A stretch of 64,000 nt of DNA from contig JAAZEM010000054.1 in assembly GCA_012512265.1 (NCBI GenBank), forward strand, positions 32,480 to 96,479, in the 5' to 3' direction. Positions within the stretch are counted from its first letter, which is position 1. Each line of letters begins with the position of its first letter. Both the position numbers and the translations under genes were made by a program. The DNA is from Armatimonadota bacterium. GTDB taxonomy: Bacteria > Armatimonadota > JAAZEB01. The notes below the pieces were generated by a model. The model did not search any database. It was not told the DNA's origin and saw only the letters and a list, made by a program, of their open reading frames with translations. This document shows, one piece after another, positions 7,417 through 17,769 of the stretch.

Positions 7417-7449
7417 CTTCATTCCTTTCCACTCAGCCAGCAGGTCGGC

Positions 7450-8475
7450 TCAACGCGCTGCCTGCCGGGAGGCAGGGGCACCGGCCAATTCGGGCCAGCG
7501 GGGCTTCACACCGTGATTCACCCACGATTCTGGCCACTCGCGCCGGGCGAGCGCCGCCAGCGCGCGCACCGAGTGCGCCCAGAACTCTTGCTCGAATCGG
7601 ACGGAAGACGCGGCCATGTGCGGGGTGATCACAACGTTCTCCAGGGCGAACAACGGGTGATTGGGAGGCGGTGGCTCCTGCTCCAGCACGTCCAGCGCCG
7701 CCCCGGCGATCCATCCCTCGCGCAGCGCGCGCACGAGCGCGGCCTCGTCTACCACCCCGCCGCGCGTGGTGTTGACCAGGTAGGCGGTCGGCTTCATCTG
7801 GCGCAGTTGCGCCTCGCCGATGAGGCCGCGCGTCGCCGGGATCAGCGGGCAGTGAAGCGAGAGGAAATCGACCTGGGGCAGGATCTCCTCCAGGGTTGCT
7901 GGCTCGACGCCATAGCGCGCCATCTCTTCCGCTGGCACCGCCGGATCGCTCACCAGGATCCGCATTTCGAAACCGCGGAGCTTCCGCGCGACGTGTCGGC
8001 CGATGTGCCCGAAGCCGACGAGCCCGAGGACTCCGCCTCCCAGGAGCCCGGGCACACGTGTGCCGCCCCCGCCCCACCGGCCCTCGCGGACCACGCGGTC
8101 GAGCCTGGAAGTCTGCCGGACAATCGCGAAGAGGAGCGCGATGGCATGCTCCGCGACCGCCTCGGCGATTGCCGCAGGCGTGTTCACCACCACGATGCCC
8201 AGGCGCGTCGCCTCTTCCACGGGGAGGTCGTCGGTGCCGCTCCCGGAGCGCATCATGGCGGCGCATCGGAGCAGCTGCGAGAGGCTTTCCGGCGTGATCA
8301 CGCGGTTGGCGCCAAAGAGCCAGAGCACGTCGGCGTCGCGGGCCAGCTCCACCGCTTCCTCGGTGGTGCGGCACTGCCGGGCCACGAGCTCGATCCCCTC
8401 CCGGGCGAGCTCCTCGCGCGCCCAGGCCGGCACTCGTTCCGCGTTGGCCGTCACCAACGCCACCTTTAAGCGCAT
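7450..8475 (-). CDS. D-isomer-specific 2-hydroxyacid dehydrogenase
   Basis: A 341-residue enzyme of the SerA/GyaR family, oxidising a D-2-hydroxy acid with NAD, or reducing the 2-oxo acid. The nucleotide-binding fingerprint is GLVGFGHIGRHVARKL. Catalytic residues follow in order: Arg in NTTRGGVVDEAAL, Glu in LEQEP, and His in TPHMAASS. There is no C-terminal ACT domain as in long SerA proteins, so it is probably catabolic rather than serine-biosynthetic. Start at ATG with GGGAG upstream, 17 nt after the stop of the TIM-barrel gene. Confidence 0.9.
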   Translation of the reverse strand: MRLKVALVTANAERVPAWAREELAREGIELVARQCRTTEEAVELARDADVLWLFGANRVITPESLSQLLRCAAMMRSGSGTDDLPVEEATRLGIVVVNTPAAIAEAVAEHAIALLFAIVRQTSRLDRVVREGRWGGGGTRVPGLLGGGVLGLVGFGHIGRHVARKLRGFEMRILVSDPAVPAEEMARYGVEPATLEEILPQVDFLSLHCPLIPATRGLIGEAQLRQMKPTAYLVNTTRGGVVDEAALVRALREGWIAGAALDVLEQEPPPPNHPLFALENVVITPHMAASSVRFEQEFWAHSVRALAALARREWPESWVNHGVKPRWPELAGAPASRQAAR

Positions 8476-8491
8476 ACCCGCTTCTCCCATC

Positions 8492-9301
8492 CTACAGCGC
8501 GCGCGCCTTCTCGATGCACCCGCGCAGGTAATCGAGGCTCTTGGCCAGAGAGGCCGCGCGGTCTGGCCCGGAGAGGCCACACTCATACGCCATGTAGTCT
8601 TGGAAGCCGATGTCGAGGAGGGCGCGCATGCCGGCCACGTAGTCAATATCGCCTGTTCCCGGCTCGAGGCGGGTGTTGTCCGCCAGGTGGCAGTGGCGCA
8701 CGTGCTTGCCGGCGGCGCGCAGAGCGTCCGGCGTGTTGGTCTCCTCGATGTGCATGTGGAAGAAGTCGGAGATGAGCGCCACGTTGGGGTGGCCGCACCG
8801 CTCGATGATCTCCACGCCATCCGCCTGCCGGCGGAGGAGGTGCTGCTCGTAGCGGTTCAGCGGCTCGAGAAGGAGGTAGGAGCCGGCTTCCGCCGCGACG
8901 TCGCCCAGCTCCTTGCACAGCTCGACCAGGAGGTTCTTCTCCAGCGTGATCGCGTCGGCGTAGGGCGAGAGGTCGGGAATCCGCGGCGGCCCGAAGATCG
9001 GGGGCACGATCTGGCCGGTGGCGCCCATCTCGCCGCAGAACCGCAGATACGCCTTGCACTGCTCGATGCTGTTGCGCCGCTTTGCCGGATCGGGATCCAG
9101 GAAGTCGAACGTCGGATTCCCGCACACCGAGCAGATGGGCACCGGACTCGACTCGAAGTCGGCGCGCGCCTGGTCGAGCCGGTCGACGGGATAGTTTCCA
9201 GCAGAGACCTCGATCCCCTCGACTCCATGGTCAGCGGCCCACTTTTGCTTATCTCTGACAGTGCTCCCGGGGAGCAGGTTGAGCTGTACCGCGATCTTCA
9301 T
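8492..9301 (-). CDS. sugar phosphate isomerase/epimerase-like TIM barrel
   Basis: A 269-residue xylose-isomerase-like TIM barrel (AP_endonuc_2 family). Metal-site features include LLLEPLNRYEQ (Glu), VALISDFFHMHIEE (Asp, His), HVRHCHLADN (His) and the closing YMAYECGL (Glu). The family comprises hydroxypyruvate isomerases, keto-sugar epimerases and inosose-type enzymes. It is the first gene of the minus-strand operon; start ATG has AAGGTG 8 nt upstream. The substrate is unknown, but the downstream dehydrogenase, aldolase-like, HAD and amidohydrolase genes point to degradation of a sugar acid or a modified sugar. Confidence 0.85.
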   Translation of the reverse strand: MKIAVQLNLLPGSTVRDKQKWAADHGVEGIEVSAGNYPVDRLDQARADFESSPVPICSVCGNPTFDFLDPDPAKRRNSIEQCKAYLRFCGEMGATGQIVPPIFGPPRIPDLSPYADAITLEKNLLVELCKELGDVAAEAGSYLLLEPLNRYEQHLLRRQADGVEIIERCGHPNVALISDFFHMHIEETNTPDALRAAGKHVRHCHLADNTRLEPGTGDIDYVAGMRALLDIGFQDYMAYECGLSGPDRAASLAKSLDYLRGCIEKARAL

Positions 9302-9505
9302 CTTGCAATCACCTTCCCGGCGCCGGGATTGCCGGCCCCTGGCACGCCCATGCAGTGCCAACACTGCTTTCGACGCCCGTCTCCACCTCCCTGTCGTCTC
9401 TCGCGCGTCCTGGGCACCAGGGGTGTGAGAAACAAACGTTAGGTGGGTAGAGTCTAAAGGAAGCAAGCAGTTCAACATGGCTCGACCGGCTATTGGGAGG
9501 CAACG
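9302..9505. promoter_or_regulatory. divergent intergenic region (isomerase operon / OsmC)
   Basis: The only spacer between the five-gene minus-strand operon and the plus-strand OsmC gene, so it should hold both promoters. No clean TTGAC/TATAAT pair was found for either direction. Confidence 0.4.
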
Positions 9506-9931
9506 ATGGCAGTACGCACATCCGAAGCAGAGTGGAAGGGCGACCTTCGCGGCGGAGAGGGGATGATGAAGTTTGGAGGCGGCGCGTTTCAGGGGCGCTA
9601 CTCCTACTCTTCGCGCTTTGAGGAGGGCCCCGGCACCAATCCCGAGGAGCTGATCGCGGCAGCGCACGCCGGGTGCTTCAGCATGGCGTTCGCCGCGCAG
9701 CTCAGCGAAGCCGGCTTCACCCCGGCGCGCGTCCAGACCACGGCCAAGGTGCATCTCGGCAAGGTGGCCGATGCCTTCGCGATCACCCGCATCGACCTCT
9801 TCACCGAAGCCGAGGTCCCAAACATCCCCGAGGGACGTTTTCGGGAGATCGCCGAGGCCGCGAAGGCGGGGTGCCCCGTCTCGAAGGCGCTCGCCTCGGT
9901 GCCGATCACGCTGGACGCGAAATTGGTGTAG
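9506..9931 (+). CDS. OsmC-family peroxiredoxin
   Basis: A 141-residue OsmC/Ohr-fold protein that reduces organic hydroperoxides with a Cys pair. The two redox cysteines sit in AHAGCFSMAFAAQL and EAAKAGCPVSKAL, the normal positions; TNPEELIAAAHAGC is the hallmark helix. Length matches the family. GGGAGG lies 5 nt before the ATG. It is transcribed alone, divergent from the catabolic operon. Confidence 0.92.
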   Translation: MAVRTSEAEWKGDLRGGEGMMKFGGGAFQGRYSYSSRFEEGPGTNPEELIAAAHAGCFSMAFAAQLSEAGFTPARVQTTAKVHLGKVADAFAITRIDLFTEAEVPNIPEGRFREIAEAAKAGCPVSKALASVPITLDAKLV

Positions 9932-10137
9932 TCCCTGCCGCGCCTCTCCGGGGGGCGCGGCTTCCCACATCTGGCGCGGCGATACCGCCGATGAGGGGGG
10001 CGGGCACGGATGGGGAGTGCGGGCGGCTCAGAACCGCAGCAGCGCAGACGTTTGTGTTTGCGCCACGCCTGCCCTGCCCCGCCGGAAACAGGGCGAACAC
10101 TGAAGGCTCGCTACACCAAACAAACACACCCGTTCCA

Positions 10138-10901
10138 TTCATCTGCGTCCATGCTCGCGACGCCCGGGGGTATGCCCATCTCTGCCGGATCCTAACTCGC
10201 GCCCCCCTCATCATCCTGCCGGATGTGAACCAGAGCGAGAAGCAGTTCACCGCCGAGCCGGGCCCGGCGATCCGCGTCGGGTTGATGCAGGTGGAGGGGA
10301 TGGCTGAAGCCGAGATCGAAGCGGTCGTTGGCGAGCGCCAGCGGGAGGGCCCCTTCTCCTCCCTCGCGGAGTTCTAGCGGCGCGTGCCTATCCGGCGCAA
10401 CATCCTGGAGCGGATGATCCTCTGCGGCTGCTTCGACAGCCTGACGCCGAACCGGAAAGCGCTGATGTTCGAGCTGGACGGCGTTTCGAGCCACTCCACT
10501 CAGCTGAGCGACTATACCGACTTTGAGAAGTTCTCGCACGAGGCGCGCATCCTGGGGACAACGCCCGCTGCCACCTGATGGCCTACTACCGAGAGGAGTT
10601 GCGCCGGCATCACGTCCTCTCTACGGCGGAGGCGCACGCGATGCCGGCGGGAGCCGTGATCAACGTGGCCGGGCTGGCCATCCGGCCCCATCGTCCTCCC
10701 ACGCGCAGTGGGCGCACCGTCGTCTTCTTCAGCCTGGAGGATGAGCATGGGATGCTGGACATCACGACATTTGAGGACGTGTACCAGCGCTATGGAAAGG
10801 TAATCTACCGCCGCGATGCGCCTGCGCCTTCCGAGCGGATCATTCGTGACAACACCGCCCGCGGGCAAAGCCCTGGCGCGCTGCTCAGTCGTAAGAGGTG
10901 A
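10138..10901 (+). pseudogene. remnant of a dnaE-type polymerase III alpha gene (DnaE2/ImuC-like)
   Basis: Three pieces of one protein remain. First, a PHP-domain scrap (ARDARGYAHLCRILTRA). Then, joined directly in the same frame, a segment from near the C-terminal HhH region (LPDVNQSEKQFTAEPG...IRVGLMQVEGM...SLAEF), so most of the catalytic core, on the order of 700 residues, is gone. An in-frame TAG at 10375-10377 interrupts SLAEF-RRVPIRRN. The frame then shifts near 10570 before CHLMAYYREELRRHHVLST, the lead-in to the OB fold (VVFFSLEDEHGMLDITTFED). The end of the OB fold has decayed. It cannot make a polymerase. The OB-fold end most resembles error-prone DnaE2/ImuC. Confidence 0.82.
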
Positions 10902-11310
10902 GCGAGCCGCCGCTGGACTCATCCGAACCGGGGAGCACCTGCTGGAGTGCAAGCCGGATACTCTGGTCCAATTCAAAGAGATCGATCGGCTTCGTGAAGT
11001 AGCCATCGAAGCCGGCCTCTCGGGCCCGGCGGATATCCTCCTCGGCCCCCAGGCCCGTGGTCGCGAAAGCGATAAGCCGGTCGGCCCCGGCCAGATTCCG
11101 CACCCGGCGCATCAGCTCCAAACCATCCATGCCGGGCAGGCCGATGTCAGAGAGGAGGACATCCGGCAGCTTCGTCTCAAGCTGACAGAGCGCATCCTCG
11201 GCCGTCTCCGCGGTTTCAACCGCGTAGCCCATCAGGCTCAGCCCATCGGCCAGCAACTCGCGCACATCCGCGTTATCTTCAACCAGGAGGAGGCGGTAAC
11301 TCTCCTCCAT
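10885..11310 (-). CDS. single-domain response regulator
   Basis: About 141 residues, a CheY-like receiver: acidic pocket LLLVEDN, phosphoacceptor Asp in DVLLSDIGLPGMDG, Thr in FATTG, and Lys in YFTKPIDL. No output domain follows. The ATG of MEESYRLL is used as start, though its ribosome site is poor. The frame stays open for about 115 codons further upstream (to 11655), where GLDVWPAVTQEC and SWIGIGQPLF suggest the worn end of a sensor protein, so the receiver may be the surviving tail of a hybrid kinase. It overlaps the 3' end of the dnaE remnant by 17 bp. Confidence 0.72.
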   Translation of the reverse strand: MEESYRLLLVEDNADVRELLADGLSLMGYAVETAETAEDALCQLETKLPDVLLSDIGLPGMDGLELMRRVRNLAGADRLIAFATTGLGAEEDIRRAREAGFDGYFTKPIDLFELDQSIRLALQQVLPGSDESSGGSLTSYD

Positions 11311-11849
11311 ATCCAGCGGCTCGCCCGCCGGCATGACCGCCCCGACCAGCGTCCCCTCGAGCGCGAAGAGAGGCTGTCCAATCCCGATCCAGCTTCCCTG
11401 GCCCGGACGAGCATGCACGTCAGCGCACTCTTGGGTCACGGCCGGCCAGACATCAAGCCCTTGTTGTCGGGGAGCGTTACCTGCCTCTTCCCACGATCGC
11501 TCGGAAACGCAAGCCTGCCCCTTGGATAGGAGGCTACCACCCGTGCCACAAGAGGCAACACAGAGGACCTCCCTATCGAGAGCGGCCTGCATCTCGCGCT
11601 GGTGCGCCTCGAAGCGCGAAACCCGCCCGTCATCCTGTACACCAAGGCCATTCATCGCCTTTCCTCGCTCCGCGGAGGCAGGACCCTCAGCTCACGCGCT
11701 TCCCCAGCGCCCCGCTCCTAAGCACCCGACCGATCTTCCCGAACGAGCGACGCCTGCTTGCTTCCCCGCCTTACTAGTCTTCCCCCAAACCGGCAAGCGT
11801 AAACATCAACCGGGGGCCACTCCCTTGAGCGCTTCAGCAACGCCTGGCC
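11311..11849. other. non-coding or decayed stretch upstream of the response regulator
   Basis: Contains the in-frame upstream extension of the receiver gene (to 11655) and otherwise no recognisable gene. Together with the dnaE remnant and the decayed MITE copy D it forms about 1.9 kb of degraded sequence. Confidence 0.45.
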
Positions 11850-12012
11850 CCCGCCGCATATATACAAAGCCCTGCCAGGCTGGGCCGGGCCATACTCCTG
11901 GGCAACCCAACATGGCGGGAGCTGGAAGGAGGAGCCCCAAAGCGGCTTTGCCGAGAAACAGCGCATAGCTTCCAGCTCCGCGCGCGGGTGGCCCTCTCTA
12001 TCCGTGGTATCG
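11850..12012 (-). repeat. decayed MITE-like copy D
   Basis: Read on the minus strand it follows the interior of copies A-C with many changes: GGAGCT-GAAG, the GCTGTTTCTCGGCAAAGCC segment, CCAGGAGTAT, and CAGCCTGGCAGGGCTT. The outer end near 12012 retains only traces of the terminal repeat, and the other end is lost. No target duplication is visible. Confidence 0.65.
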
Positions 12013-12118
12013 CCGCTACCGCGGACCATCCCCGCGCGCCCTCCCGGGAGGAGCGACCGCCGCCCCATCGAACAGGAGGGGGGAGGGATGGGCCGCGTTC
12101 CCGCGCGCGGCGAGAAGC

Positions 12119-13687
12119 ATGACAACAATGGAGATCAACCGGGCAAGCCAAACGCGCGAGTCACGTCGTTGCGCGGCCGGCGGAAAGAAGAACCGTCTCG
12201 GTCGAGCCGGGGCCGGGCGCCGGCGGCCGATAATCCAGATCGCGCTGCTCTTGCTCGTCGGCCTCGGTCCCCTTCCCCCACACGCCGGCGCGGTGACGGA
12301 GGAGGCGCTTGGCCCCGCCATCCGCGCGGCGATTGCCGTGCCCGCCCTGGAGCACGGCGTGACAGCGGTGCTTGTCCAATCGCTGCGCGACGGGCGCACG
12401 CTCTATGCCACCAACCCGAAGATGGCGCTCATGCCGGCGTCCAACGCCAAGCTGTTCACCGCCATCCTCGCCCTGGAGCACCTCGGACCCGAGTTCCGGT
12501 TTCCGACGGTGCTCGCTGCGCGCGGTAAGGTGTCGCAGGGGGTCCTGGCAGGCGACCTCATCCTCAAGGGCTTCGGCGACCCGACGCTCGTGACGGCGAC
12601 GCTGCACGACTTCGTCAACGCCGTCCGCGCGAAAGGGATCGAGCGCGTCGAGGGCGATCTGCTGGTCGATGCCACCTATTTCACCGCCCCGCGCTGGGGA
12701 AGCGGCTGGTCGTGGGACTACCTGGAGGACTACTACGCCATGGAGATCAGCGCGCTCTCGCTCAACAACAACACCATGGCGCTCGTCATCCAGCCGGGCA
12801 CGGAAGCCGGCCGGCCAGCGCTGATCTCATGGGCGCCGCCCACCCGTCATATGGAGGTGATCAACGAGACGACGACCGGTGCGCCAGACTCGCCGCGGAC
12901 GCTCCGCTACTCGCGCGAGCTGGGCAAGAACCGCGTGGTCGTGCGTGGCGCCATCCCCCTCGGCAGCCAGCCAGCGGTTCTGGACGGCATCCCGGTCGAG
13001 GACCCAGTCCTCTACTGCGGGCACGTTCTCTCCGAGCTCCTCCGCCAGGCGGGGATTCCGGTGGCCGGGCGCGTCCGCTACGGCACGCTACCGGAAAGAG
13101 AGGCGACCCGGATCTACCAGCACCACTCCGCTCCCCTCTCGGAGATTCTGCCGCTCTTCCTCAAGCCGAGCAACAACCACATCGGCGAGCAGCTCATCCA
13201 CACGATCCTCGCCGTGGAGAAGGCACGCCTGCGCCAGGCGAGCCAATCAGGCGCGCAAACCCCGCCGCCTTCCATCGAGGGCCTGGCGGACGCGCTCATC
13301 ACGAAGTCCGGCGCGGACCCGCGCGCTGTTCGCCTCGTCGATGGCTCCGGGCTGTCTCGCCTCAACCTGGTGACGGCGCTGAGCGTGGTCCAGCTGCTCC
13401 GCTACGCCTACCAGCAACCGTATCGCGACGTGCTGGTCCGGGCGCTCCCGGTCGCGGGGAATGACGGCACGCTGAGACGGCGCATGCGGGAGACGCGCGC
13501 CGCCGGGAACGTGCGCGCCAAGACGGGCACACTCAACGCCGTCAGCGGGCTTTCGGGCTATGTGACCGCGGCGAGCGGCGAGCCGCTCGTCTTCTCCATC
13601 CTGATGAACAACTTCCTCGCCGGCTCCCAGCCCGCGCGCGAAGCCCAGGACCGGATTTGCATCCTTCTCGCCGAGCTCGAGCGGTAG
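12119..13687 (+). CDS. dacB: D-alanyl-D-alanine carboxypeptidase/endopeptidase (PBP4, family S13)
   Basis: A 522-residue class C low-molecular-weight penicillin-binding protein acting on peptidoglycan in the cell wall. A positively charged N terminus precedes a signal helix at about 37-57. Active-site motifs are S108-x-x-K111 (PASNAKL), S351-N-N353 (KPSNNHIGEQ) and K468-T-G470 (RAKTGTLN). The long insertion between the first two motifs is usual for this family. Length matches other DacB proteins. The ATG has only a weak ribosome site (GAGAAGC). Transcribed alone; its 3' end faces menG across a solo MITE end. Confidence 0.92.
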   Translation: MTTMEINRASQTRESRRCAAGGKKNRLGRAGAGRRRPIIQIALLLLVGLGPLPPHAGAVTEEALGPAIRAAIAVPALEHGVTAVLVQSLRDGRTLYATNPKMALMPASNAKLFTAILALEHLGPEFRFPTVLAARGKVSQGVLAGDLILKGFGDPTLVTATLHDFVNAVRAKGIERVEGDLLVDATYFTAPRWGSGWSWDYLEDYYAMEISALSLNNNTMALVIQPGTEAGRPALISWAPPTRHMEVINETTTGAPDSPRTLRYSRELGKNRVVVRGAIPLGSQPAVLDGIPVEDPVLYCGHVLSELLRQAGIPVAGRVRYGTLPEREATRIYQHHSAPLSEILPLFLKPSNNHIGEQLIHTILAVEKARLRQASQSGAQTPPPSIEGLADALITKSGADPRAVRLVDGSGLSRLNLVTALSVVQLLRYAYQQPYRDVLVRALPVAGNDGTLRRRMRETRAAGNVRAKTGTLNAVSGLSGYVTAASGEPLVFSILMNNFLAGSQPAREAQDRICILLAELER

Positions 13688-13809
13688 CTGCGGAAAGCAA
13701 GTGAGCGTGCAGGAGAGGCATGGCCCACCGCGTTGGGCTCGCGGTGAACCGCGGGGCTGTGGCGGGAGAGGCCAGAGAGATTCGGGCATTCGAGCCAGAA
13801 GTCTCGGTG

Positions 13810-13842
13810 CCCTCGACCGGATTTCTTACCTCGGAATCCCAG
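13810..13842 (+). repeat. solo right end of the MITE family (E)
   Basis: About 33 bp match the right terminus of copies A-C (CGGATTTCTTACCTCGGAATCCCAG form). The rest of the element is absent. The complementary strand supplies the last four codons and the TAA stop of menG. Confidence 0.7.
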
Positions 13843-14560
13843 GGCGCCGCCCGGTCGGCCCGCCCGCCACGCCCACGTGCAGGGTGGCCACGCCGCCCAT
13901 CAGAAGGCGAAACCGGACCTCTTCGAGGCCGGCGCGGGCCATCATCGCGGCGACCTCTTCGGGGGAGTGGAACGCGGCAACGGAATCTGGGAGATAGGTG
14001 TAGGCGTCTTTGTGACTCAGCAGCGCGGCCACGCGCGGCAGAATCCGATGGAAGTAGGTCTCGTAGACAGCGCGAAAGAGGGCGCCGCGCGGTCGGCCCA
14101 GCTCGAGCACGACCACACTGCCGCCCGGGCGGACCACGCGCGCCATCTCGCAGAGCGCGAGCTCCACGTCCGCCACGTTGCGGAGCACGAACGCCATCAC
14201 GGCGGCATCTACGCTGGTATCGCGCAGCGGAAGCGACTGCGCGTCGCCCCCTGTCAGGAGAACGCTGCCTTCGAGGCCGCGCGCGCGCAGCTTCGCTTGG
14301 CCGCGAGCGAGCATCGGCTCGCAGAAATCTACGCCGATCACGCGGCCTTGCGGACCCACCTGCCGGGCCATACCGATCGCCATGTCGCCCGTCCCGGCTC
14401 CTACGTCGAGCGCCGTCATGCCGGGGCGAAGCCGGCAGGCGCGCAGGGCTGTCCGGCGCCACCACTTGTGCGTGCCCGCGCTGAGGAGGGTGTTCAGGAG
14501 GTCGTAGCGAGGCGCGATCCGCGCGAACATGGCGCGCACGCGCCTCGGCTTCTCATCCAT
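13826..14560 (-). CDS. menG: demethylmenaquinone methyltransferase (UbiE/MenG)
   Basis: A 244-residue class I SAM methyltransferase making menaquinone from demethylmenaquinone. Family signatures: MFARIAPRYDLLNTLLSAGTHKWWR at the N terminus, ALDVGAGTGDMAIGMA (SAM site), SVDAAVMAFVLRNVADVE, VRPGGSVVVLELGRP, and the late GGVATLHVGV. The normal protein ends at about that point. Here a 13-residue tail (AGGPTGRRPGIPR) follows, whose end and stop codon come from a MITE terminus. GGGAGG lies upstream of the ATG. It follows nuoN by 91 nt on the same strand, so it may share the complex I transcript, which would link quinone supply to the enzyme that uses it. Confidence 0.92.
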   Translation of the reverse strand: MDEKPRRVRAMFARIAPRYDLLNTLLSAGTHKWWRRTALRACRLRPGMTALDVGAGTGDMAIGMARQVGPQGRVIGVDFCEPMLARGQAKLRARGLEGSVLLTGGDAQSLPLRDTSVDAAVMAFVLRNVADVELALCEMARVVRPGGSVVVLELGRPRGALFRAVYETYFHRILPRVAALLSHKDAYTYLPDSVAAFHSPEEVAAMMARAGLEEVRFRLLMGGVATLHVGVAGGPTGRRPGIPR

Positions 14561-14651
14561 CCCCGTTCCTCCCTGGCATGGGCCTTCCCGGTACCGAGCG
14601 AGCCCTGGCGAATGGCCCAGCTATCCGCATCCGGCCACTCGCGCGCGGGCT

Positions 14652-16247
14652 TCACCAGGTGAACCGTCCTATCAGGATGCTAAAGAGCGGCGTGGAGGTA
14701 TAGACCGCATCCTGGCTCAGCGCAAGGAACGGCTCCGCGGCGATGAGAATCGCGATTGTCGCCACGGCGCAAACACCCACGGTCAGCTTCAGGCCCAGAT
14801 GGGCCGAAATGCGCTTTTCCGCGACCGGCTCGCCCAGGTACATCTGTCGGACCACGTTCAGGTAGTAATACGCCGAGATGACGCTGTTGACGAACATGAC
14901 GACCGCGAGCGTCGTCATCAGTGGCGTGCTCGCCTTGATCGCGGCGAGGAAGAGGTAGAGCTTGGCAATGAAGCCCGCGGTGGGCGGGATGCCGATCAGC
15001 GACAGGAGGAAGATCGTCATGGCGGCCGCCAGCCAGGGCGCGCGCCGCGCCAGGCCGGCGTAGCCCGGAATCTCCTCGACGCCATCCTGGTTGGCCACAG
15101 CGATCACCACGGCGAAGGCACCGAGGTTCATGAAGAGGTAGGCCAGCACGTAGAGGAGGATGCCCGGGATGGCAAACTCACGAACCCCTTCGCCGGCCAC
15201 ACCCGCGGCGGCCACTCCGGTCAGGATGTAGCCCGCCTGCGCGATGCTGGAGTAGGCGAGCATGCGCTTGATGTTGGTCTGCCAGATCGCCGCGGTGTTG
15301 CCCCAGGTCATGGTGATCATCGCCAGGATGGCGATGAGGGCCGCCCAGTGGGGCGCGATCTGCGGCAGCGCCAGTGCCACGCCGAGGAATCGGACGGTAA
15401 CCGCGAAGCCAGCCGCCTTGGACGCCACCGAGAGGTAGGCGGTGATCGGCGTCGGCGCGCCCTCATAGGCATCGGGCACCCACTGGTGGAAGGGCGCCAT
15501 GGAGACCTTGAACCCGAGCCCAGCCAGCACAAAGAACGCGGCCGCCAGGACCACCATCCGCCGGGCGACGTCCGTCTCTCCTGCCAGGACGCCGGCAATG
15601 CCCTGAAGCAGCGTGCTCCCCGTCAGCCCGTAAAGGAGCGACATACCGTAGAGCATGACGGCGGAGCAGACGGTGCCAAAGAGGAAGTACTTGATCCCCG
15701 CCTCGGCGGAACGCGGCTCGTTCTTCAGGTAGCCAACCAGCACATAGGAGACGATGCTGAGGAACTCCACCGCCAGGAAGAGCACCACCAGCTCGGAGGC
15801 CGACGCCATGAAGAAGATCGCCAGCGTCGCCAGGGTGAGCAGCGCGTACATCTCCGGGCGGTTGGGGAAGGAGCGCCGGTAGGCGGCGGTCATCGCCATG
15901 ACCAGAAGCGTCGCCACCGCCACCGCCACCTTGAAGAAGGCGCTGAAGGGGTCGTGCATCATGCCGCCCCAGAAATGGACCATCACCCCGGGATGCAACG
16001 CGCGCGTAGACCACCCGACGGCGGCCGCGAGAAGACCCGCCACGGCCACGCCTACGATGCAGATCCACTCCGCCGCGCGCAGCACCGTGCCCTCGGCATC
16101 CTCCGGCGGCACCGCAGGGCGCGCGAAGGGATGGCGCGCCCAAGGCGTGCGCATCGCGGCCGCGAGCAGCCCGGCCAGGCCGGCGAAGGTGAGGACCAAC
16201 TCCGGCGCCACCCAGAACCAACGAATGTCTATCACCGCAGAAGACAT
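14652..16247 (-). CDS. nuoN: NADH-quinone oxidoreductase subunit N
   Basis: A 531-residue antiporter-like membrane subunit with about 14 transmembrane helices. Key residues of the proton channel are visible: Glu in VVLFLAVEFLSIVSYVLVGY, Lys in AGIKYFLFGTVCSAVMLYG, Lys in LGFKVSMAPFHQWVPDAYEGAPTP, and Lys in NIKRMLAYSSIAQAGY. Start ATG lies 9 nt after the nuoM stop with GGCGGA upstream. It is the last nuo gene in the operon. Confidence 0.96.
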   Translation of the reverse strand: MSSAVIDIRWFWVAPELVLTFAGLAGLLAAAMRTPWARHPFARPAVPPEDAEGTVLRAAEWICIVGVAVAGLLAAAVGWSTRALHPGVMVHFWGGMMHDPFSAFFKVAVAVATLLVMAMTAAYRRSFPNRPEMYALLTLATLAIFFMASASELVVLFLAVEFLSIVSYVLVGYLKNEPRSAEAGIKYFLFGTVCSAVMLYGMSLLYGLTGSTLLQGIAGVLAGETDVARRMVVLAAAFFVLAGLGFKVSMAPFHQWVPDAYEGAPTPITAYLSVASKAAGFAVTVRFLGVALALPQIAPHWAALIAILAMITMTWGNTAAIWQTNIKRMLAYSSIAQAGYILTGVAAAGVAGEGVREFAIPGILLYVLAYLFMNLGAFAVVIAVANQDGVEEIPGYAGLARRAPWLAAAMTIFLLSLIGIPPTAGFIAKLYLFLAAIKASTPLMTTLAVVMFVNSVISAYYYLNVVRQMYLGEPVAEKRISAHLGLKLTVGVCAVATIAILIAAEPFLALSQDAVYTSTPLFSILIGRFTW

Positions 16248-16256
16248 AAGATCCGC

Positions 16257-17753
<1,497 letters not shown>

Positions 17754-17769
17754 CTAGTTGTGCCTTCCT

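Noticed and set aside
12119-13687. DacB as beta-lactamase
   Set aside because: S-x-x-K, S-x-N and K-T-G spacing with the large insertion and length fit family S13 carboxypeptidases.
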